A DNA stretch of 15,188 nucleotides from Acidobacteriota bacterium. GTDB taxonomy: Bacteria; Acidobacteriota; Aminicenantia; Aminicenantales; Aminicenantaceae. Below, in pieces: positions 7,198 through 13,863 of this stretch (position 1 is its first letter; the number at the start of each line of letters is the position of its first letter). The position numbers and the translations under genes were made by a program. The notes below the pieces were generated by a model. That model had not been told where the DNA came from and made no database searches. It saw only the letters and a list, made by a program, of their open reading frames with translations. Location of the stretch: positions 1-15,188 of the forward strand of contig JAUWSR010000051.1 of NCBI GenBank assembly GCA_030609975.1, in the 5' to 3' direction.

Positions 7198-9066
7198 ATG
7201 CCGAAGCTTCTGGATCAGATCCAATCACCTCAGGATGTAAAAAAACTCTCCATCAAGGAGCTCGTGCAGCTTTCTCAAGAGATCCGAAGCCTGATCATTC
7301 ATACCGTATCCAAGACCGGCGGGCATTTGTCTCCCAACTTGGGAGTTGTGGAAATGACTCTGGCCCTGCACTTTGTGTTCGATTCTCCCCGGGACAGGAT
7401 CATCTGGGATGTCGGCCATCAGTGCTATACGCATAAGATCATCACGGGGCGGAAAGACCGCTTTGCCAAGCTGCGTCAGTTCGAGGGACTCTGCGGATTT
7501 CCGGTGCGTGAAGAAAGCGAACACGATGTCTATAACACCGGGCATGCCTCAACGGCTCTCTCCGCAGCTCTGGGTATGGCAATTGCCCGGGATCGCAAGG
7601 GTGAGGACCACCACGTCCTGGCGGTAGTGGGGGATGGAGGCTTGACCGGGGGAGTGGCCTTGGAGGCTCTCAACCAGATCGGCCACCAGAGAGACCGGCT
7701 CATTATCGTGTTGAATTATAACGAGATGTCGATCTCCCCCAACGTAGGAGCCTGGTCCCGCTATCTGACCTACCTCGTGTCCGGGCAGCACTATCTGCGC
7801 ATGAAGGACCATGCCAAGACTTTTCTGAAAGCCATCCCCGTCGTGGGCTGGCCCTTGATCAAGATCGGCCGAGCCCTGGAGGAGAGTATTAAAAAAACCT
7901 TTTTCCCAGGGTTGTTGTTTGAGGAATTGGGAATTCGCTATATCGGACCGGTTCAAGGACACAGCTTTCCTTCTTTGATCGAAGTGTTCGAGGAAGCCAA
8001 AGGCTACGATGGTCCGGTTCTGATCCTGTGCGTCACAAAAAAGGGCCGGGGCTACCTTCCTGCACAAAATAAGCCTGCGAGTTTTCACAGCGCCTCCCCT
8101 TTTGACATCAAGACCGGGGGGTCGAAAAGCCAGGATAAACGACCGTCCTATTCTTCGGTGTTCGGAGAGACCGTCATGGAATTGGCCCAGAAAGATGATA
8201 AGATCGTGGCCTTAAGCGCAGCTATGCCCGAAGGGACAGGGCTGGATGCCTTCAGCCGGAGGTTCCCGGAAAGATTTTTCGATGTGGGCATCGCCGAACA
8301 GCACGCGGTCGACTTCGCTACCGGAATGGCCTTGGAGGGATTTAAACCCATTGTTGCGATCTATTCCACATTCTTACAGCGTGCCTATGACCAGCTCTAC
8401 CATGATGTCTGCCTGATGGACGTCCCTATCGTATTTGCCCTGGACCGCGCAGGGATCGTTCCGGCCGATGGGCCGACGCACCAGGGAATCAACGATATCG
8501 TTTACCTCCGCCATCTTCCCAATATGATCGTGATGGCACCCAAAGACGAGAATGAACTGAGGCACATGCTGCGCTCTGCCCTGGATTACTCCCATCCCGC
8601 AGCCAGACGTTTTCCCAAGGGAAAGGTGTACGGCGTGACACCGGATACGTCTTTCAAAACCATCCCCCTGGGAGAAAGTGAACTGCTGAAGGAGGGGCAA
8701 GACCTGCTGCTGGCCTATGGGAATTTGGTTTACCCATGCTTGGATGTGGCTCAAGAACTGGAGAAAGACGGCATCAGCCTGGCAGTTATAAATGCACGTT
8801 TTGCCAAACCCCTGGATGAGGAAAAGATCCTGTCCTACGCACAAGCCGGGCGGACCATATTCACGGCTGAGGAGGGGGTTATTGATGGGGGCTTCGGGAG
8901 TGGCGTAAGGGAATTGTTGGATCGAGAGGGACGTTTCGATCTGCGCTTCAAGCGTCTCGGTCTGCCTGTGGAGATCTATCCTGTGGGAAGTGTCGACCAG
9001 ATCAAGGCCAGGTTTAAGTTGGATACGCCCGGGCTCATCGACCAAATCAAATCCTTTTACACTTGA
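7198..9066 (+). CDS. dxs: 1-deoxy-D-xylulose-5-phosphate synthase
   Basis: A 622-residue thiamine-diphosphate enzyme that joins pyruvate and glyceraldehyde 3-phosphate, the entry step of the MEP isoprenoid pathway. Visible hallmarks are GGHLSPNLGVVE (His43), WDVGHQCYTHKI (His74), the ThDP/Mg motif GDGGLTGG (about 145-152) with its Asn in VLNYNEMSISPNVG, the catalytic Glu of FDVGIAEQHAV (Glu367), and DRAGIVPADGPTHQG (about 416-430). The motif usually read as RYPRG is here RRFPKG, a mild deviation. AGAGGA (7185-7190) lies 7 bases upstream of ATG 7198. The gene follows xseB, a common neighbourhood, but no ispA lies between them. It ends the + strand gene train, and repeat copy A begins at its stop codon. 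Confidence 0.97.
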   Translation: MPKLLDQIQSPQDVKKLSIKELVQLSQEIRSLIIHTVSKTGGHLSPNLGVVEMTLALHFVFDSPRDRIIWDVGHQCYTHKIITGRKDRFAKLRQFEGLCGFPVREESEHDVYNTGHASTALSAALGMAIARDRKGEDHHVLAVVGDGGLTGGVALEALNQIGHQRDRLIIVLNYNEMSISPNVGAWSRYLTYLVSGQHYLRMKDHAKTFLKAIPVVGWPLIKIGRALEESIKKTFFPGLLFEELGIRYIGPVQGHSFPSLIEVFEEAKGYDGPVLILCVTKKGRGYLPAQNKPASFHSASPFDIKTGGSKSQDKRPSYSSVFGETVMELAQKDDKIVALSAAMPEGTGLDAFSRRFPERFFDVGIAEQHAVDFATGMALEGFKPIVAIYSTFLQRAYDQLYHDVCLMDVPIVFALDRAGIVPADGPTHQGINDIVYLRHLPNMIVMAPKDENELRHMLRSALDYSHPAARRFPKGKVYGVTPDTSFKTIPLGESELLKEGQDLLLAYGNLVYPCLDVAQELEKDGISLAVINARFAKPLDEEKILSYAQAGRTIFTAEEGVIDGGFGSGVRELLDREGRFDLRFKRLGLPVEIYPVGSVDQIKARFKLDTPGLIDQIKSFYT

Positions 9067-9242
9067 ATTATTCGTAAAAGCGGCCGACAATGTCCAATTG
9101 AAAAACACTAATACTTTACTGTCGGCATCTTTCACCCTGCGGGCGAGTTGATCTCACTGCATCTGCATCGTCGCGTCCCCTTCGCAGTAGTAAACTACAG
9201 CTTCAGGACACACTCCTTGCAGTTACAGCAATCTCAACCCGC
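9063..9242 (+). repeat. Structured intergenic repeat, copy A
   Basis: The copy starts at the dxs stop codon. Module 1 is the left end TTGAATTATTCGTAAAAGC, then GCCGACA (9083-9089) and its perfect complement TGTCGGC (9120-9126) around a 30-base loop, followed by ATCTTTCACCCT. Module 2 (9139-9242) is a long imperfect hairpin. Its arms include GCGGG (9139-9143) with CCCGC (9238-9242), GTCC (9175-9178) with GGAC (9206-9209), and a tip GTAG-TAAA-CTAC (9187-9198). Sequence and layout match copy B, and module 1 matches copy C. There is no open reading frame of note. It may also work as the 3' end of the dxs transcript, although the T-run after stem 1 is weak. Confidence 0.75.
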
Positions 9243-9260
9243 AAATAATCCAAGTCTTAT

Positions 9261-9287
9261 TTGAATTATTTGTAAAAGCAGCCGACA
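9261..9287 (+). repeat. Half copy of the intergenic repeat (left arm only)
   Basis: These 27 bases match 9063-9089, the left end of copy A, at 25 positions, including GCCGACA. No matching TGTCGGC arm follows, so only the left half is present. It is a direct repeat of the start of copy A, 198 bases downstream. Confidence 0.7.
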
Positions 9288-9293
9288 TATAAT
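9288..9293 (+). promoter_or_regulatory. Possible -10 element (TATAAT) for tlyA-nadK
   Basis: This is a perfect TATAAT immediately after the half repeat. No good -35 hexamer lies 16-18 bases upstream: the nearest TTGAAT (9261-9266) is 21 bases away. A transcript from here would have a leader of about 140 bases to the tlyA start. Only weakly supported. Confidence 0.25.
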
Positions 9294-9437
9294 TTTCAAA
9301 ATCCCCTCAAACAATCCAAATTCCTTATAGGGAGAGGAGGGTGGAGTAAGCTGGTTGGGGGTTTGTTTTCCCAGGCTAATTAAATTACAATGGAGAAAAA
9401 CCGGACGGAGGCGAGAGCAGCGGAGTTGCAGACGGTC

Positions 9438-10226
9438 ATGAAAGAGCGAGCGGATCGGCTGATGGTGGCGCAAGGACTGGCAGAAAGCCGTCAGAAGGCC
9501 CAAGCCTTGATCATGGCGGGTCTGGTTTATTCAAAAGACGAAAAGATCGACAAACCGGGACAACTGCTGAAGAACGACCAAAGTCTCGATCTGAAGGAGA
9601 CTCTCCCCTATGTGTCGCGGGGAGGACTGAAATTGGCGGCTGCTCTGGATGGATTTCACCTCTCTGTAACCGATAAAGTGGCGGTGGATCTGGGCGCGTC
9701 CACAGGAGGATTCACTGATTGCCTTCTCCAATATGGGGCCCGTAAAGTATATGCTGTGGATGTGGATACCCGGCAGTTGGATTGGAATCTGCGCCAGGAT
9801 CCCCGAGTTATCCTCATCCAGAAGAATGCACGCTATTTACAAAAAGAGGATATAAGGGAAAAGGTAGAGTTAATCTCACAGGATCTGTCCTTTATTTCGG
9901 TGCTAAAAGTTCTTCCGGCGATTTCGTCGTTTTTAGAGTCCGGGCAATTGGTCTCACTCATTAAGCCTCAGTTCGAGGTAGGGAAAGGCCAGGTTGGAAA
10001 AAAGGGCGTGGTCAGGGATCTACGTCAGCACGAAGAAGTATTGCAGCGGGTCATCCAGGGCGCTCAAGCTTTGGGCTTTATCGCCGAAGGGATCCTGCGT
10101 TCTCCCATAAAGGGGCAAAAAGGGAATCGGGAGTTTTTTATCCTGTGGTCCCTTCAGGCCAGATCGATGGATGCAGAGAGATTAACCAATTTAATCAAGG
10201 AGACAGTCTGGGATGAGAACGATTAA
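9438..10226 (+). CDS. tlyA: TlyA family rRNA 2'-O-methyltransferase
   Basis: A 262-residue S4-domain plus FtsJ-type methyltransferase. Characterised TlyA proteins 2'-O-methylate cytidines in 16S and 23S rRNA, and the family is also annotated as hemolysin. The N-terminal S4 domain is MKERADRLMVAQGLAESR and QALIMAGLVY. The linker YVSRGGLKLAAAL leads to the SAM site VAVDLGASTGGFTDCLL, with YAVDVD at the end of the second strand. The K-D-K-E type residues are visible in RGGLK, ISQDLSFIS, LIKPQFE and GNREFF. ATG 9438 gives the usual family N-terminus and length. An in-frame ATG at 9390 would add 16 residues and has no Shine-Dalgarno, while 9438 has only a distant GGAG. It overlaps nadK by 14 bases. 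Confidence 0.93.
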   Translation: MKERADRLMVAQGLAESRQKAQALIMAGLVYSKDEKIDKPGQLLKNDQSLDLKETLPYVSRGGLKLAAALDGFHLSVTDKVAVDLGASTGGFTDCLLQYGARKVYAVDVDTRQLDWNLRQDPRVILIQKNARYLQKEDIREKVELISQDLSFISVLKVLPAISSFLESGQLVSLIKPQFEVGKGQVGKKGVVRDLRQHEEVLQRVIQGAQALGFIAEGILRSPIKGQKGNREFFILWSLQARSMDAERLTNLIKETVWDEND

Positions 10227-11064
10227 ACGAGTGGGTTGTGTTATTAAACCTCATGCTCCGGATGTGGATCAGCTTGTGCTGGGACTTATGGGGTATCTCC
10301 GGGAAAAAGGAATCGTCTGTCAGCTGGAAGAAGCGGCTGCCCAGAAGGTTGGAATTGAAGGCGGCCTGCAGCGGGAGGATATCCCGGCCCAGGTAGACCT
10401 GGTCGTTGTCCTGGGTGGAGATGGCACCATGCTCAGTATCGCTCACCTAGCTGCTGTTAATGATGTGCCGGTCCTGGGAGTGAACTTGGGGAGCCTGGGC
10501 TTTTTAACTGAGGTTCCTGTGGACGAGATGTATCTGACCCTGGATGCCTTTCTTGGAGGAGAGGAGCGGATTGTGAGTCCCAGACAAATGCTCGAGGTTT
10601 TAACCCGGGGGGAGCTCTTCTATTGCCTGAACGATATCGTGATCAACAAGAGTGCCCTGGCTCGTATGATTCAATGTGCAATCTGGATCGATGATAAAAA
10701 GATCTCGATTCCTCGGGCGGATGGCTTGATCGTCTCCACGCCCACCGGTTCAACGGCCTATTCTCTATCTGCCGGTGGCCCTATCATACAGCCCCACATT
10801 CCCGCCATTATCATCGCACCTATCTGTCCGCATACGCTGTCTTTCCGGCCCATGGTTATCACTTCCGAGGCTAAGATCAAAATCCAGCTCTTGACGACCG
10901 GAGAGAAGGCTTACCTTACCCTGGACGGACAGCGGGGTAACCTTATGGAGGCAAATGAGACCATAGCGATAAGCACGAGTGACTTAAAGCTGCATCTGAT
11001 ATCTTCGCCTAAAAGGAATTTTTTTGATCTGCTCCAACAAAAGCTGGGCTGGGGCAAACAATAG
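10213..11064 (+). CDS. nadK: NAD kinase
   Basis: A 283-residue ATP- or polyphosphate-dependent NAD kinase, which makes NADP in the cytoplasm. Motifs are VVVLGGDGTMLSIAH (GGDGT at 68-72), VLGVNLGSLGFLTE, LNDIVINKS (the NE/D region), DGLIVSTPTGSTAYSLSAGGPI and CPHTLSFRPMVI, with LTLDGQ near the C-terminus. Length and order are standard. AAGGAG (10197-10202) precedes ATG 10213, which lies inside the tlyA end (14-base overlap), so the two are co-translated. tlyA-nadK adjacency is common in bacteria, often with recN next, but here the unit ends and repeat copy B begins 8 bases after the stop. Confidence 0.97.
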   Translation: MRTIKRVGCVIKPHAPDVDQLVLGLMGYLREKGIVCQLEEAAAQKVGIEGGLQREDIPAQVDLVVVLGGDGTMLSIAHLAAVNDVPVLGVNLGSLGFLTEVPVDEMYLTLDAFLGGEERIVSPRQMLEVLTRGELFYCLNDIVINKSALARMIQCAIWIDDKKISIPRADGLIVSTPTGSTAYSLSAGGPIIQPHIPAIIIAPICPHTLSFRPMVITSEAKIKIQLLTTGEKAYLTLDGQRGNLMEANETIAISTSDLKLHLISSPKRNFFDLLQQKLGWGKQ

Positions 11065-11071
11065 TTTTTCA

Positions 11072-11287
11072 TAAATACTGCCAACAAAGTCCCTGTAATT
11101 TCTGATCATTTCGATAATGATTCCCTTATGTAAGGCGAAAGATCATCAAGTATTCCTTTTTATAAGTTCATTTTTTTTGTTGACAGTATTTACCCTACGG
11201 GCGAGCCAATCTTGCCCCATCTGCGTCGTTGTGGCCCATTCGCGGTAGAGGCCAACAGCTTCATGGGCCACGCTGAATTAGAGTTGG
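11072..11287 (+). repeat. Structured intergenic repeat, copy B
   Basis: The copy begins 8 bases after the nadK stop. In module 1, TAAATACTGCCAACAAA (11072-11088) pairs with 11176-11192 over 17 bases with one mismatch, around an 87-base loop. That loop holds a smaller hairpin (ATCATT/AATGAT) and a T-run. ACCCTACGGGCGAG follows, as in copy A (one base different). Module 2 has CCAATCT (11206-11212) facing GAGTTGG (11281-11287), then GTGGCCCAT (11231-11239) perfectly complementary to ATGGGCCAC (11263-11271). The conserved core TTCGCGGTAG...ACAGCTTCA lies in the loop. The core resembles copy A while the arm sequences differ, yet the pairing holds. Confidence 0.75.
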
Positions 11288-11296
11288 TAAACAAGG

Positions 11297-11413
11297 AAGC
11301 ATCCCCAAAACTGCGGTCTGTAAGTGATTGGTGCATTAGAATTTGGCGTAAATAATCCGACTGGAGCGAAGCCATCCCCAAATTCTGGTGTCGTCACGGC
11401 GAGATGCTTACGC
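11297..11413. repeat. Inverted-repeat-rich block upstream of trxA
   Basis: AAGCATC (11297-11303) is complementary to GATGCTT (11403-11409). AGAATTTGG (11338-11346) is complementary to CCAAATTCT (11378-11386). GCGTAA (11346-11351) is complementary to TTACGC (11408-11413) and would compete with the first stem. CATCCCCAAA occurs twice in direct orientation (11300-11309 and 11373-11382). A run of nine A follows from 11414. It may be a folded RNA, a regulatory site or the remains of a mobile element. I do not recognise it as a known riboswitch. Confidence 0.5.
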
Positions 11414-11451
11414 AAAAAAAAAGAATCTGGAAATGTACCTGCAAGGCCGGG

Positions 11452-11470
11452 TATAATGGGACCTTATAAT
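11452..11470 (+). promoter_or_regulatory. Probable trxA-trxB promoter -10 region with tandem TATAAT
   Basis: Two perfect TATAAT hexamers lie at 11452-11457 and 11465-11470, just before the trxA ribosome site AGGAGG (11478-11483). The first would start transcription near 11463 and leave a short leader. The second would start too close to the ribosome site for normal use. No convincing -35 lies upstream of the first, so an activator or a weak -35 may be involved. Confidence 0.45.
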
Positions 11471-11488
11471 CCATGATAGGAGGACGCC

Positions 11489-11815
11489 GTGTCTGAAGAT
11501 ATTTTAAACGTGACGGACGCTATTTTTGAAGAAGAAGTCTTGAAATCAGAGCTTCCGGTTTTGGTGGACTTTTGGGCGGTCTGGTGTGGACCCTGCCGAA
11601 TGGTTTCACCGACTGTAGAGAGCATGGCTCAGGAATATGCAGAAAAGCTCAAAGTGGTTAAACTGAATGTCGATGAGAATCAAGCCGTCCCTTCCAAATA
11701 TGGGATCATGAGCATCCCTACGCTGCTGCTTTTTAAATCCGGAGAGCTTAAAGAAACCATCGTAGGGGCTCTTCCCAAGGGTAAGATCGTAGAGGTGGTA
11801 TCAAAACACCTATGA
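11489..11815 (+). CDS. trxA: Thioredoxin
   Basis: A 108-residue cytoplasmic thioredoxin that reduces protein disulfides. The active site is FWAVWCGPCRMVSP (Cys33 and Cys36), the cis-proline lies in MSIPTLLLF (Pro77), and the buried aspartate is in VLVDFW. Length and fold order are those of a single-domain thioredoxin with no signal peptide. It starts at GTG 11489, with AGGAGG 5 bases upstream. The stop overlaps the trxB start by 4 bases (ATGA, 11812-11815), so it is translated together with its own reductase. Confidence 0.97.
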   Translation: MSEDILNVTDAIFEEEVLKSELPVLVDFWAVWCGPCRMVSPTVESMAQEYAEKLKVVKLNVDENQAVPSKYGIMSIPTLLLFKSGELKETIVGALPKGKIVEVVSKHL

Positions 11816-12735
11816 TGAGCGAAACATATGACGTGGTCATTGTTGGGGGTGGTCCTGCTGGATTGGCGGCCGCTATCTATACAGGACGCGCCCGTTTAAA
11901 TACCCTGATCCTCGAGAAGGCCTTACCTGGGGGACAGATCCTGCTTACCGATTGGATCGAAAACTATCCCGGATTCGCGGAAGGGGTGAACACCTTTTCC
12001 TTAATGGACAACTTTCGCGCCCAAGCGGAACGCTTCGGGGCCAAGATCGTTATGGAAGATGTCGAAAAAATAGAGAAAAAGGACGACCAGTGGCAGCTTC
12101 AGGGACAAGAAAATTCCTACCTGGCCCGGGTGGTCATCATCGCGACGGGAGCGTCCCATCGCAAGATGGGGATTCCGGGAGAAGCGAAGCTGACCGGCCG
12201 GGGGGTCTCTTTCTGTGCCACCTGTGATGGGGCCTTCTTCCGTGATAAGGTCGTGGGAGTTGTCGGCGGTGGCAGTTGGGCCTTGACCGAAGCGCTGTTT
12301 CTTACGAAATTTGCAAGTATGGTAAAACTTTTTCATCGCCGTCAGGGATTCCGGGCAGAGAAGATCCTCCAGGAAAGGGTACGCGACCACGAAAAGATCG
12401 AATTGGTCTTGGATACGGTCATAGAAAAGATCAACGGTGAAGCCAAGATGGAGACCCTCACCACCCGCAATGTCAAAAACGATCAGGTCATGGATGTGAC
12501 CTGTGATGGCCTTTTCGTTTCTATCGGGATGATTCCCAACACAGCTTTTTTAGGCGATCTACTGGAGCTGAACGAATGGGGAGAGATCGTCGCGCGTAAG
12601 CATATGGCAACCTCTCAACCTGGGATCTATGCGGCCGGTGATGTGACCGATGCCTGTTCCAATCAAGTGGCCATCGCTGCTGGGGCAGGGGTAGAGGCGG
12701 CTATCGCAGCAGACGAATACCTCTCCAACCTCTAA
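11812..12735 (+). CDS. trxB: Thioredoxin-disulfide reductase
   Basis: A 307-residue FAD flavoenzyme that passes electrons from NADPH to thioredoxin. It has an FAD-binding VVIVGGGPAGLAAAIYTGRA (about 8-27), GGQILLTDWIENYPGF, ATGASHRKMGIPGE, the redox pair SFCATCDGAFF (Cys135, Cys138), the NADPH domain, and the C-terminal FAD motif GIYAAGDVTDACSNQVAIAA. HRRQGFRAEK (about 175-184) keeps the HRRxxxR signature for the NADPH 2'-phosphate. The nucleotide loop reads GGGSWALTEA where the E. coli type has GGGNTAVEEA, an unusual variant. The start may be ATG 11812 or ATG 11815; the first gives the 4-base overlap with trxA. With trxA it forms a full thioredoxin system. Confidence 0.95.
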   Translation: MMSETYDVVIVGGGPAGLAAAIYTGRARLNTLILEKALPGGQILLTDWIENYPGFAEGVNTFSLMDNFRAQAERFGAKIVMEDVEKIEKKDDQWQLQGQENSYLARVVIIATGASHRKMGIPGEAKLTGRGVSFCATCDGAFFRDKVVGVVGGGSWALTEALFLTKFASMVKLFHRRQGFRAEKILQERVRDHEKIELVLDTVIEKINGEAKMETLTTRNVKNDQVMDVTCDGLFVSIGMIPNTAFLGDLLELNEWGEIVARKHMATSQPGIYAAGDVTDACSNQVAIAAGAGVEAAIAADEYLSNL

Positions 12736-12739
12736 GATA

Positions 12740-12810
12740 GATTATTCTTAAAAGCTGCTGACATTATCAACTTAAAAACCACCTGAAATTCTATTGTCAG
12801 CATCTTTTTA
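12740..12810 (+). repeat. Structured intergenic repeat, copy C (module 1 only), possible terminator
   Basis: The copy begins 5 bases after the trxB stop. GATTATTCTTAAAAGC matches the left end of copy A. TGCTGACA (12756-12763) pairs perfectly with TGTCAGCA (12795-12802), around a 31-base loop. It is followed by TCTTTTTACCC, a short T-run that would suit intrinsic termination. After ACCCTTCG the match to copies A and B fades, so module 2 is missing or decayed. On the minus strand the same stem is followed by GCTTTTAA. The element therefore sits between two convergent transcription units, where a two-way terminator is expected. Confidence 0.65.
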
Positions 12811-12846
12811 CCCTTCGACAAATTGCTCTAGGATGGGCTTACTTTG

Positions 12847-13860
12847 TTAAGAGTTTTTGAGATTTTTTTGAATTAGAAAGAGGTTGCAGTCTACATAAGA
12901 GTGGTCTTTAACAAATTCAAGTTTCAGCTTTTTCCTAATTTCATTATTGTGAATTCTTATAACAAAATGCTGTTCTGGCGGCAAAAAATCTAAACCTTCG
13001 CAGTAATCTTTCACGTCCTCCAATTCCATCCCTTTTTCCAGTATTTTGAATTTGTCCATGACCTCTTTTGGCCCTGCTGCGAGTTCATGCGCACCCCCTG
13101 GTTCAGCCAGGACTATCTTGCCGACGTTCTTTAAGGCTCTGAAAAAATGCCTCATTGCTTTCTTGCGATTATAGATGTGGTGGAATGCATCATAGGAAAG
13201 CACTGCATCCAAAACATGGTCTTTTAAAGGAAGGTTTTCAATATCCGCTACTACAAAGTGGGGTCGATTTTCCTTAAGGCGGTCAATTCCAATGTCCAAA
13301 TAGGTCCTGCAGATATCTAAAGCAATGGCTTCAGTGCCCATTTTTTTCAGCCACTCTGTGGTCCAGGCATAACCTGCACATATATCTAATATTACATCCC
13401 CAGGTTTGAGTTCCAGCAGGGGCAGAGTATTGCCCAATCGATTGATCAATTGGATTGTGAATCCTGTGTTTCCCGGGTTAAATGGAGCGACATATCCGGG
13501 ACCAAAAAAGTGTGGATCTGTGACTTTTTCCTTGATATGGATTTCAGCATTTTTGTAGTGTATGCCATTGTCCTCTTCATTCGGTTTTGTGCCCGGGGTC
13601 GCTTTTTGAAATGTCTCGATTATATCTTGCGCAAGTGCCGGTTTGAGTTCTCTGAGGAATTGATGATCCCTTTCCCAGTCTCGCAGCTGATCCGGCAAAA
13701 GTTCAGGTATGAAGTTGTAAATTGGATACCAGCGATCGCATTCCTTGCATAGCAAAAGGCCATTCTTGATCTCTGTCTTTGTATCCTGAGGTGGATCAAG
13801 GCAGGACAAGTCGCTTTGGCAGGCGGGGCAGCAGATGAAATCTAAAAGACGAAGATTCAT
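12847..13860 (-). CDS. Trm112-like zinc domain fused to a class I SAM-dependent methyltransferase
   Basis: A 337-residue soluble protein. The N-terminal ~58 residues resemble the Trm112/YcaR family: LDFICCPACQSDL and LLLCKECDRWYPI give a CxxC (Cys11, Cys14) and CxxC (Cys38, Cys41) pair, followed by FIPELLP. After a charged linker comes a Methyltransf_11-like domain: VILDICAGYAWTTEW (motif I, about 157-170, with Cys161 where Gly is typical), ALDIC (Asp182), VVADIENLPLKDHVLDAVLS (motif with Asp206) and AFHHI. The substrate is unknown; it could be a protein, lipid, sugar or small molecule. It begins 3 bases after the lpxD stop with no clear Shine-Dalgarno, so it is probably coupled. Its DNA looks clearly more AT-rich than its neighbours, especially in the 3' third, which may indicate recent acquisition. 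Confidence 0.85.
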   Translation of the reverse strand: MNLRLLDFICCPACQSDLSCLDPPQDTKTEIKNGLLLCKECDRWYPIYNFIPELLPDQLRDWERDHQFLRELKPALAQDIIETFQKATPGTKPNEEDNGIHYKNAEIHIKEKVTDPHFFGPGYVAPFNPGNTGFTIQLINRLGNTLPLLELKPGDVILDICAGYAWTTEWLKKMGTEAIALDICRTYLDIGIDRLKENRPHFVVADIENLPLKDHVLDAVLSYDAFHHIYNRKKAMRHFFRALKNVGKIVLAEPGGAHELAAGPKEVMDKFKILEKGMELEDVKDYCEGLDFLPPEQHFVIRIHNNEIRKKLKLEFVKDHSYVDCNLFLIQKNLKNS

Positions 13861-13863
13861 GTT

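Larger units (their letters stand above)
9243..9437. other. Intergenic remainder upstream of tlyA
   Basis: About 195 bases lie between repeat copy A and the chosen tlyA start. They hold the half repeat at 9261-9287, a TATAAT hexamer at 9288-9293 and a purine-rich stretch (about 9329-9346) that includes AGGAGG but is not followed by a convincing start codon. Open frames crossing here on the minus strand look like shadows without family motifs. I see no RNA gene. Confidence 0.5.

Noticed and set aside
8374..9135. 253-codon open frame on the minus strand opposite dxs
   Set aside because: It lies almost wholly antisense to a strongly supported dxs, shows no family motif, and its start falls inside repeat copy A.
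9234..9503. 89-codon minus-strand open frame across the tlyA upstream region
   Set aside because: It has no recognisable motif, overlaps the real tlyA start and the half repeat, and has no supported ribosome site.
11180..11208. TTGACA (11180-11185) as a -35 element
   Set aside because: It is part of the right arm of repeat copy B stem 1, and no -10-like hexamer lies 16-18 bases downstream.
11190..11381. 63-codon minus-strand open frame inside the non-coding region before trxA
   Set aside because: It is made of repeat copy B and the adjacent inverted repeats read backwards. Similar open frames arise wherever such repeats occur, and the predicted peptide has no domain pattern.
11281..11420. 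Integron attC site or CRISPR array
   Set aside because: There are inverted repeats, but no integron core-site pair, no regularly spaced direct repeats and no integrase or cas gene in the window.
13450..13752. 100-codon plus-strand open frame in the methyltransferase region
   Set aside because: It is antisense to the Trm112/methyltransferase gene, which has clear motifs on the minus strand.
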